The notes below the pieces were generated by a model. It was not told the origin of the DNA and searched no databases. It saw nothing but the letters and a program-made list of their open reading frames with translations. Below, piece after piece: positions 53,760 through 62,458 of a stretch of 64,000 nucleotides of DNA. The stretch lies in assembly GCF_038502225.1 (NCBI RefSeq), contig NC_091298.1, positions 41,650,862 through 41,714,861 of the forward strand, given 5' to 3'. Within the stretch, counting starts at the first letter, position 1. Every line of letters begins with the position of its first letter. Made by a program: the position numbers and the translations under genes. The stretch comes from Cherax quadricarinatus (taxonomy: Eukaryota; Arthropoda; Malacostraca; Decapoda; Parastacidae).

Positions 53760-54121
53760 GACTCATATTGTTTCATACTATGGAACAATGCTCTTCTCCA
53801 GACTGAGGGACTGACCACCTCAAAACTTTAAGGGTGATGGACTGATTACATCGTCTTCAAGTATCTTCTGCTTCTATCAACTCATATTGTTTCTTACTAT
53901 GGAACAATGCTCTTCTCCAGACTGAGGGACTGACCACCTCAAAACTTTAAGGGTGATGGACTGATTACATCGTCTTCAAGTATCTTCTGCTTCTATCAAC
54001 TTTTCTGTACTTGACTGAAGAAGCCTACTGTGTAGGCGAAACGTTTCATAGTAAAGATACCTAAATGTTGCATATGTGTCTTACCTAACAAACTGTCTGT
54101 ATTTTATACCATTTTAATGTT
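53760..54121 (+). mobile_element. Second ribozyme unit type (B) recombined into the array
   Basis: Contains a 119-bp direct duplication (ATATTGTTTCATACTATGG at 53765, ATATTGTTTCTTACTATGG at 53884) and then hammerhead B. It ends GTATTTTATACCATTTTAAT plus GTTC, matching the outer end of the 27-490 element. Upstream text (CTTCTCCAGACTGAGGGACT, GGGTGATGGACTGATTACAT) is also shared with that element. Both joints are at ACATCGACTCA. Confidence 0.8.
54008..54053 (+). ncRNA. Hammerhead ribozyme, type B
   Basis: Stem I TGA (54012-54014) with TCA (54046-54048), plus TAC (54008-54010) with GTA (54051-54053). Core CTGAAGA (54015-54021), extra A, stem II GCCTA/TAGGC, GAAA (54038-54041), ACGT, cleavage expected after T54045. 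Stem II sequence differs from type C yet pairs fully, which is covariation between unit types. Confidence 0.75.
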
Positions 54122-54182
54122 CACATCGACTCAAGGTTGAGGGACTGATTACCTCATTCTCCTCCTGTTCTTCAAGTTTCTC

Positions 54183-54234
54183 CTTCGTATGGACTGATGA
54201 AGCCACTGTGTGGCGAAACGTTTCCTCAATGAAG
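54183..54234 (+). ncRNA. Hammerhead ribozyme, type C, unit 3 (after the B insertion)
   Basis: Core CTGATGA (54194-54200), stem II GCCAC/GTGGC, GAAA intact, stem I as in unit 1. Cleavage expected after T54222. Confidence 0.8.
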
Positions 54235-54554
54235 ATTCCCAAGAGTTGTATATGTGTCTAATTTATCAACATGTCGGTTCTCTGAACCATTCATCTACAA
54301 ATCTGTCAGACACTGCAACTTCTTGGGATCTTAATACTTAGGAATTCTTCGCTTGCCTAATTCTTGGGCACGACCTACTTCCACATTGAACAAATGTGAC
54401 ACGACCTATGACTGCTGCACCTCTCCTGCCATACGGTTTATAAGCTGCTTCTCCGCTGATATGCCGTATTCTATTCAAGATTGATGGACTGAACACATCG
54501 ACTCAAGGATGAGGGACTGATTACCTCATTCTCCTCCTGTTCTTCAAGTTTCTC

Positions 54555-54606
54555 CTTCGTATGGACTGATGAAGCCACTGTGTGGCGAAACGTTTCCTCA
54601 ATGAAG
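54555..54606 (+). ncRNA. Hammerhead ribozyme, type C, unit 4
   Basis: Identical in core and stems to unit 1. Together with the unit before it, it brackets a complete 372-nt monomer. Confidence 0.8.
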
Positions 54607-54857
54607 ATTCCCAAGAGTTGTATATGTGTCTAATTTATCAACATGTCGGTTCTCTGAACCATTCATCTACAAATCTGTCAGACACTGCAACTTCTTGGGA
54701 TCTTAATACTTAGGAATTCTTCGCTTGCCTAATTCTTGGGCACGACCTACTTCCACATTGAACAAATGTGACACGACCTATGACTGCTGCACCTCTCCTG
54801 CCATACGGTTTATAAGCTGCTTCTCCGCTGATATGCCGTATTCTATTCAAGATTGAT

Positions 54858-56286
54858 CAAGCGCTCCCAATAATTGAGGTGTTTTATCTCCGTTATGCGC
54901 GCCGTGAAAGTTCTCTGTACATTTTCTAGGTCGGCAATTTCACCTGCCTTGAAAGGTGCTGTTAGTGTGCAGCAATATTCCAGCCTAGATAGAACAAGTG
55001 ACCTGAAGAGTGTCATCATGGGCTTGGCCTCCCTAGTTTTGAAGGTTCTCATTATCCATCCTGTCATTTTTCTAGCAGATGCGATTGATACAATGTTATG
55101 GTCCTTGAAGGTGAGATCCTCCGACATGATCACTCCCAGGTCTTTGACGTTGGTGTTTCGCTCTATTTTGTGGCCAGAATTTGTTTTGTACTCTGATGAA
55201 GATTTAATTTCCTCATGTTTACCATATCTGAGTAATTGAAATTTCTCATCGTTGAACTTCATATTGTTTTCTGCAGCCCACTGAAAGATTTGGTTGATGT
55301 CTGCCTGGAGCTTTGCAGTGTCTGCAATGGAAGACACTGTCATGCAGATTCGGGTGTCATCTGCAAAGGAAGACACGGTGCTGTGGCTGACATCCTTGTC
55401 TATGTCGGATATAAGGATGAGGAACAAGATGGGAGCGAGTACTGTGCCTTGTGGAACAGAGCTTTTCACCGTAGCTGCCTCGGACTTTACTCTGTTGACG
55501 ACTACTCTCTGTGTTCTGTTAGTGAGGAAATTATAGATCCATCGACCGACTTTTCCTGTTATTCCTTTAGCACGCATTTTGTGCGCTATTACGCCATGGT
55601 CACACTTGTCGAAGGCTTTTGCAAAGTCTGTATATATTACATCTGCATTCTTTTTGTCTTCTAGTGCATTTAGGACCTTGTCGTAGTGGTCCAATAGTTG
55701 AGACAGACAGGAGCGACCTGTTCTAAACCCATGTTGCCCTGGGTTGTGTAACTGATGGGTTTCTAGATGCGTGGTGATCTTGCTTCTTAGGACCCTTTCA
55801 AAGATTTTTATGATATGGGATGTTAGTGCTATTGGTCTGTAGTTCTTTGCTGTTGCTTTACTGCCCCCTTTGTGGAGTGGGGCTATGTCTGTTGTTTTTA
55901 GTAACTGTGGGACGACCCCCGTGTCCATGCTCCCTCTCCATAGGATGGAAAAGGCTCGTGATAGGGGCTTCTTGCAGTTCTTGATGAACACAGAGTTCCA
56001 TGAGTCTGGCCCTGGGGCAGAGTGCATGGGCATGTCATTTATCGCCTGTTCGAAGTCATTTGGCGTCAGGATAACATCGGATAGGCTTGTGTTAATCAAA
56101 TTTTGTGGCTCTCTCATAAAAAATTCATTTTGATCTTCGACTCTCAGTCTGGTTAGCGGCTTGCTAAAAACTGAGTCATATTGGGACTTGAGTAGCTCAC
56201 TCATTTCCTTGTTGTCATCTGTGTAGGACCCATCTTGTTTAAGTAGGGGCCCAATACTGGACGTTGTTCTCGATTTTGATTTGGCA
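54858..56286 (-). pseudogene. C-family LINE reverse transcriptase, inverted copy
   Basis: Minus strand, continuous from 56204 to 54843: DFEQAINDMPMHSAPGPDSW, PLHKGGSKATAKNYRPIALT, NPGQHGFRTGRSCLSQLLDH, VIYTDFAKAFDKCDHG (motif A), SVPQGTVLAPILFLILISDI (motif B), SSFADDTRI (FADD intact). It is cut at LNYWERL, where the ribozyme array abuts. Upstream (56205-56286) SKSRTTSSIGPLLKQDGSYT continues the frame. Both ends are truncated; no internal stop. Confidence 0.9.
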
Positions 56287-57475
56287 TAGGAGAAGAAAAG
56301 TCGGTCGATGGATCTATAATTTCCTCACTAACAGAACACAGAGAGTAGTCGTCAACAGAGTAAAGTCCGAGGCAGCTACGGTGAAAAGCTCTGTTCCACA
56401 AGGCACAGTACTCGCTCCCATCTTGTTCCTCATCCTTATATCCGACATAGACAAGGATGTCAGCCACAGCACCGTGTCTTCCTTTGCAGATGACACCCGA
56501 ATCTGCATGACAGTGTCTTCCATTGCAGACACTGCAAAGCTCCAGGCAGACATCAACCAAATCTTTCAGTGGGCTGCAGAAAACAATATGAAGTTCAACG
56601 ATGAGAAATTTCAATTACTCAGATATGGTAAACATGAGGAAATTAAATCTTCATCAGAGTACAAAACAAATTCTGGCCACAAAATAGAGCGAAACACCAA
56701 CGTCAAAGACCTGGGAGTGATCATGTCGGAGGATCTCACCTTCAAGGACCATAACATTGTATCAATCGCATCTGCTAGAAAAATGACAGGATGGATAATG
56801 AGAACCTTCAAAACTAGGGAGGCCAAGCCCATGATGACACTCTTCAGGTCACTTGTTCTATCTAGGCTGGAATATTGCTGCACACTAACAGCACCTTTCA
56901 AGGCAGGTGAAATTGCCGACCTAGAAAATGTACAGAGAACTTTCACGGCGCGCATAACGGAGATAAAACACCTCAATTATTGGGAGCGCTTGAGGTTCCT
57001 AAACCTGTATTCCCTGGAACGCAGGAGGGAGAGATACATGATTATATACACCTGGAAAATCCTAGAGGGACTAGTACCGAACTTGCACACGAAAATCACC
57101 CACTACGAAAGCAAAAGACTTGGCAGACGATGCACCATCCCCCCAATGAAAAGCAGGGGTGTCACTAGCACGTTAAGAGACCATACAATAAGTGTCAGGG
57201 GCCCGAGACTGTTCAACTGCCTCCCAGCACACATAAGGGGGATTACCAACAGACCCCTGGCAGTCTTCAAGCTGGCACTGGACAAGCACCTAAAGTCAGT
57301 TCCGGATCAGCCGGGCTGTGGCTCGTATGTTGGTTTGCGTGCAGCCAGCAGCAACAGCCTGGTTGATCAGGCTCTGATCCACCAGGAGGCCTGGTCTCAG
57401 ACCGGGCCGCGGGGGCGTTGACCCCCGGAACTCTCTCCAGGTAAACTCCAGGTAGTACCAGGCCAGAGAGCTTTA
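56287..57475 (+). pseudogene. C-family LINE reverse transcriptase, 3' part, opposite orientation
   Basis: Starts at VGRWIYNFLTNRTQ and is open to its stop at 57421: FADDTRI, NNMKFNDEKFQLLRYGKHEE, GPRLFNCLPAHIRG, DQALIHQEAWSQTGPRGR. The tail is CTCTCCAGGTAAACTCCAGG. Its first 700 bp are the exact inverted counterpart of 54857-55552 at protein level. 5'-truncated, so not functional alone. Confidence 0.9.
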
Positions 57476-57938
57476 TCCACCATACCAGAGAGCTTTATCC
57501 ACCAGGCCAGAGAGCTTTATCCTCCAGGCCAGAGAGCTTTATCCACCAGGCCAGAGCTTTATCCACCAGGCCAGAGAGCTTTATCCACCAGGCCAGAGAG
57601 CTTTATCCACCAGGCCAGAGAGCTTTATCCACCAGGCAAGAGAGCTTTATCCACCAGGCCAGAGAGCTTTATCCACCAGGCCAGAGAGCTTTATCCACCA
57701 GGCCAGAGAGCTTTATCCACCAGGCAAGAGAGCTTCATCCACCAGGTCAGAGAGCTTTATCTATCAGGGCAGAGAGCTTTATCCACCAGGCCAGAGCTTT
57801 ATCCACCAGGCCAGAAAGCTTTATCCACCAGGCCAGAGCTTTATCCATCAGGCCAGAGAGCTTTATCCACCAGGCCAGAGAGCTTTATCCATCAGGCCAG
57901 AGAGCTTTATCCACCAGGCCAGAGAGCTTTATCCACCT
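57476..57938. repeat. 22-bp minisatellite (CACCAGGCCAGAGAGCTTTATC)
   Basis: About 21 units; CTTTATCC at 57601 and 57623 gives 22 bp, some units with 4-bp deletions (CCAGAGCTTT). It fills exactly the space between the 3' tail of one C-family copy and the ORF1 of the next. Confidence 0.96.
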
Positions 57939-57939
57939 T

Positions 57940-59036
57940 GTGCAGATATCCAAGAACTAGCTACAAGCAGTATTAAAACAGGGAAGTGTTTTTGGGTATG
58001 CCCAAATGAGATAAATCTGTGGACTAAAATCACAAGGGTATTAAAAGAGGTCAACATCAAAGCTGCTTTCATAGAAAACCTGGAAGCTTTCTACAACAGA
58101 TGGGAACATAAAAAGTCTGGGCTGAATGGTACTGCCCTTGATACTGGCCATGTAGTCAGAAACTGTAAGGCTGGAGGTGATGTCCTGGTAGTCAGTAAAT
58201 GTGGGGCTGATAGTGCTGTCCTGGGAGACAGTAATGGTGAAGCTGGAGGTGCTGTCCTGGGAGACAGTAATGGTGAAGCTGGAGGTGCTGTCCTGGGAGA
58301 CAGTAATGGTGAAGCTGGAGATTTTGTCCAGGTAGTCGGGAATTATACGCAGGAAGGAATACATATAAATGACCTCATAGGGGACAGGAGCCATAGTAGG
58401 GAAACAAGTGTAGTCAAAGATAAGATAAAACCAATATTGCAAACTAGAAATACCACAGGAAATAGCAAACAAGAGGACTCCACTAGCAATAGTGAGGATA
58501 TATTACCAAAAACAACTGGTGGGAGCTCCATTGTTGGTGCTAGGGAGGATAGGAATAAGACAGGGAAACATGCACCAACAGGGAATACAGTCACAGAAAC
58601 CCAAGGCAAACGGAAACCAAGCCTGTGCACATACTATGCACTTGGTATCTGCAGGCATGGGAAATCTGGAAAAACAGATGGGACGTGCAACTATGACCAC
58701 CCTAGAAAATGCCATGCCCATATGACAACAGGAAAATGCAAACTCCCTTCCTGTAAGCTTTTTCACCCTGAAATGTGTACCTCTTCAGTACAGGAAAGAC
58801 TGTGCTATAACTTAAATTGCCAGGCACACCATCTAAAGGGGACAAAAAGATACAAAACATCCAGGCCATGGGAAAACCTGGGTAGCCACAGCCACTCAAG
58901 AGGGAGAGGTTTTTTAGTGCCAGGAAGGAAAAAAAACTGGCAGGAAATGGCAGAAATCGTACACCAAATCCAGTCATTCCTGGAGTGGAACCACAGTCGA
59001 TGGCCTCCACTCCAAACCAACAGATACAGATACTAA
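57940..59036 (+). CDS. C-family LINE ORF1 with three CCCH zinc fingers (N terminus missing)
   Basis: The frame is open from the minisatellite edge to TAA at 59034-59036, about 365 codons. An N-terminal Cys-containing stretch (GKCFWVCPNEINLW) looks like half of a PHD-type zinc region. Then come three 12-residue repeats GEAGGAVLGDSN (58210-58325), a Ser/Lys-rich linker, and three CCCH fingers: CTYYALGICRHGKSGKTDGT ending CNYDH, CHAHMTTGKCKLPSCKLFH, and CTSSVQERLCYNLNCQAHH. Spacing in the last two is C-x8-C-x4-C-x3-H. CCCH fingers bind single-stranded RNA in other proteins; an RNA-packaging role is inferred. The real start is lost. Confidence 0.8.
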
Positions 59037-59980
59037 TGCCGGAAAAAAAATCCCCCCCCAGTACCAACAATACCACCAGTCCGATGACATTCTTCTTTGC
59101 AAATATACAGGGTCTAAAGCCAGCAACAAACAACAAAATACCTTTCATCCGTGGACTGCTTGCAGAGGCAAAGGCAATGTTCGCGGCTTTCACTGAGACC
59201 CACATAAAGGATCACTTGGACAACGAAATATGGATCCCAGGTTACAACCTATACAGATGTGACAGAGTGAACAGGCAAAAGGGGGGGGGTTGGCCTGTAC
59301 ATTGCAGAGTCACTTGTTTGCACAGAACTGCTTAATGCCTCAAATGATGTAGTGGAAGTTTTAGCAGTAAAGGTCGAGAACCAAAACCTAGTCATTGTGG
59401 TAGTCTACAAGCCTCCGGATGCAACATCCCAGCAATTCCAGGAACAGCTGTTAAAAATTGACCACTGTCTGGAAAATCTTCCAGCTCCTGCACCCAACAT
59501 CTTGCTCCTGGGGGATTTCAACTTAAGGCACCTAAAATGGAGGAATATAGCAAATAATATTGTTGCAGTAATAACACCAGGAGGCAGCTCTGATGAAAAC
59601 TCACACTCACACGAGCTTTTAAATCTCTGCACAAAATTCAATTTAAACCAGCAAATAATAGAGCCTACTAGACTGGAGAATACACTAGACCTCATCTTCA
59701 CTAACAATGATGATCTGATAAGAAATGTCACCATATCAAAAACAATATACTCAGATCACAACATAATTGAGGTTCAGACATGTATGCGCGGAGCCCCAGA
59801 CCGACATAATGAGATTAGTCACGAGGGAGCATTCACCAAATTCAACTTCAATAACAAAAACATAAAGTGGGACCAAGTAAACCAAGTCCTAACCGATATA
59901 AGCTGGGAAGATATACTAAGCAACACAGACCCCAACTTATGCCTAGAACAGATTAACTCGGTGGCACTCGATGTATGCAC
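59036..59980 (+). pseudogene. C-family LINE ORF2, endonuclease part, frameshifted
   Basis: The first ATG (59036-59038) overlaps the ORF1 stop as TAATG. Endonuclease blocks: FFFANIQGLKPATNNKIPFI, FTETHIKDHL, GYNLYRCDRVNRQKGGG, then a frameshift in the run of G at 59280-59289, then VVVYKPPDATSQQFQ, LLGDFNLRHLKW, TRLENTLDLIFTNNDDL, YSDHNIIEVQ. Interrupted at about 59980 by an inverted L-family LINE. The frameshift in a homopolymer could be a sequencing error. Confidence 0.88.
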
Positions 59981-59982
59981 AT

Positions 59983-60013
<31 letters not shown>

Positions 60014-62457
60014 TTAACAATTTGAGCACACATACAGAGGTACAAAAAAATACAGATAAGAGCAGCATGCCAAAGCCACTTATACTATGCATAGCATTAC
60101 GGGCTGGCTTAAAATTAACTTAAGATTAACTAAGCAATGATGAAATCAGTGATAAAACATTAATGTAAACAGATTACTATAAAGCACAAGTGAGTATTAC
60201 AAAGACAGGTCATATGGTTGCATGCATTGTTGTACATTCAGTCGTATGAAGTATTCTGTTAGGTAGTGTATTTAAAAAATAATAAAGTTAGATTGGGTTT
60301 TAGGTTTAACATTTATGTGATATAATTGTGAGAAACATTTAAGATATACAATTTATAAGGTTCAGTTATTCAGTATTTATTTGGTTTTGGGTGAGTAAGT
60401 GATCTTTGAGAAGAGACTTGAATTTATAAACAGGTAGTGTTTCTTTTATATTTACAGGTAATGAATTCCAGATTTTAGGGCCTTTTATGTGCATTGAGTT
60501 TTTGCATAGTGTGAGATGGACACGAGGAACATCAAAGAGTGATCTGTGCCTTGTGTTATGGTCATGTGTTCTGTTGAGGTTGGCAAGGAGATGTTTGAGG
60601 GGAGGGTTAATATCAGAGTTAAGTGTTCTATGTATGTAATAGGTGCAGTAATAAGTATGGATGTTTTGTATGGTGAGTAGGTTTAGTGTATTGAATATTG
60701 GTGGAGTGTGCTGCCTGTAGTGAGAATTTGTTATCATTCTAACTGCAGCCTTTTGTTGGGTAATTAGTGGTCTGAGATGGTTAATTGTTGTTGAGCCCCA
60801 TGCACAAATTCCATAGGTGAGATAGGGGTAAATAAGAGAGTGATATAGGGCCAGGAGGGCTGACTGTGGAACATAGTACCGTATCTTCGATAGTATGCCT
60901 ACAGTCTTGGAAATTTTCTTAGAAATTTGTTGTATATGTGTATGAAATTTGAGTCTATTATCAAGGTGGATTCCTAAGAATTTTCCCTCTGTTAGCTTTG
61001 TGATAGGTGATCCGTTTATCATTATGTTAAGAGGGACATCTGTAGCTCTGTTACCAAACTGAATGAAGTAGGTTTTGTCAATGTTTAGTGTAAGTTTGTT
61101 AGTCCTCATCCAGGTAGATATTTTCTGTAATTCGGTATTTACAGTATTGGCTAGCGTGACTGGGCTCGGGTGAGAGAAGACGTATGTAGTGTCATCTGCA
61201 AATAGTGTGGGTTTGAGTAATTGCGAAGCATTTGGAAGGTCATTTATGTATAGGAGAAAGAGAAGAGGGCCAAGGACACTTCCCTGTGGGACACCAACTG
61301 TAATTGGTTGCGCAGAAGAGTTTGCCCCATTTGCGTACACATATTGGCTTCTGTTGCTGAGGTATGACTTGAGGTAGTTGAGGGAGTGCCCTCTTATACC
61401 ATAGTGTGACAATTTTACGTGGAGCAAGTCATGGTCAACTGTATCAAAAGCTTTACGTAAGTCAATGAAGATCCCCAGTGGGACTTCTTTTTTCTCTATT
61501 GCAGTGTATATATGTTCTAGCATGTGTATAATAGCATCATTAGTATTTTTATTAGGCCTGAATCCAAATTGGCAGGGGTTGAGTATGTTTTGGGAGATAA
61601 GGTAGGAGTAGATTCGTTTATGAATTAATTTTTCGAAGATTTTTGAGAGAGGGTGTAAGTTGGATATTGGCCTATAGTTATTCAACTCTGTTTGGTCTCC
61701 TCCTTTGTGGATCGGGGTGACCCTTGCTATTTTGAGTACTGTAGGGAAGGTGGAGGATTCAATGGATTTGTTAAAGAGTGTTGCAATGATTGGTGATAGC
61801 ACTTGTGACACTTTTTTGTATATAAAGGGTGGTAAGGTATTTAAATCTCCTGCCTTGTTTTTTAGTGCGTTGATAATAAGGGAGACTTCGTATGGGTTAG
61901 TCGGAGCTAGGAACAGTGTGTTCGGGTAGTTGCCAGTGAGGTAGTCATTTGGTGGGGTATCTGAGCTTGGGATTTTATTGTTTCCAGGTCTTTTTTATAT
62001 CACCTCCTAAGTTGGATAATCTGTTCTCATAATACAATTTTTTTGCCCTTCTTATCAGGCTGGTTAGGATTGACGAGTAACGTTTTGTTTGGTCTCTGGT
62101 TATGTGACCCATTCTGTACTGTTTTTCATATTGGTGTTTTGTATTTATGGATTTGAGAATGCTGGGTGTTAGCCAGGGACTGTTCAGTCTCTTAGCTGTC
62201 ATCTGTTTAGTTTTTTTAGGGCAGTGCTTGTTATAGAGGTATTGGGTCTTTTTTAGAAAATTATTAATACATTCGTCAATATCTGTATAGATTTCTAGCT
62301 CAGTGTGCCAATCAATGTTTGCTACTGCTGTTGTGAAGTTATTAATGGCTGCCTCATTGTGAAGTCTGAAGGTGACTTTGTTGGTCCAGATGTGGTCAAG
62401 TAGGGAAACACTAGTCTCTGTAACTCTTGTAGGTTTTGTTACTGTTGGTAGTAACAT
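59981..62457 (-). mobile_element. L-family LINE copy (sister subfamily), 5'-truncated, inserted in the C-family LINE
   Basis: Orientation opposite to its host. 3' tail (AAATA)n at 59985-60015, 3' UTR to 60365, ORF2 above. It shares about 880 bp with 42115-42990. The host LINE reads up to 59980 and resumes at 62459, but host sequence between the endonuclease end and RT start is missing, so a deletion accompanied or followed insertion. Confidence 0.88.
60366..62457 (-). pseudogene. L-family LINE ORF2 with internal deletions, RT domain intact
   Basis: Minus strand from 61811 (open further up to about 61975): ARVTPIHKGGDQTELNNYRP, NPCQFGFRPNKNTNDAI, IFIDLRKAFDTVDHDLLH (motif A), GVPQGSVLGPLLFLLYINDL (motif B), LFADDTTYVF (catalytic pair), GPKIWNSLPVNIKETLPV. 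The N-terminal part (61975-62457) keeps VTKPTRVTETSVSLLDHIWT but is fused directly to KVTFRLHNEA, a deletion of about 50 codons. KKTWK is joined to KIPSSDTPPNDYL, a second loss of about 55 codons that also shifts the frame. The start of the endonuclease is absent. Dead as a whole element. Confidence 0.9.
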
Positions 62458-62458
62458 A

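Larger units (their letters stand above)
52824..54857 (+). mobile_element. Tandem array of 372-bp hammerhead units (retrozyme-like)
   Basis: AGACACTGCAACTTCTTGG starts at 52824, 53196, 53568, 54308 and 54680: 372-bp spacing within each run. Units are almost identical and contain one hammerhead each. The third unit is interrupted at its CACATCGACTCA (about 53760) by 360 bp of a related unit type and resumes at the same motif at 54122. The last unit ends abruptly at 54857 against a C-family LINE. Animal retrozymes are tandem repeats of this size with type I hammerheads and give circular RNAs. No ORF is present. Confidence 0.85.

Noticed and set aside
51712..54857. One continuous C-family LINE spanning the gap and the ribozyme array
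   Set aside because: The RT segments on the two sides overlap in content instead of continuing, so they are separate copies.
58041..58472. Minus-strand 143-residue ORF with TVSQDSTSSFTI repeats
   Set aside because: Antisense to the C-family ORF1 repeat region, which has better context and domains on the plus strand.
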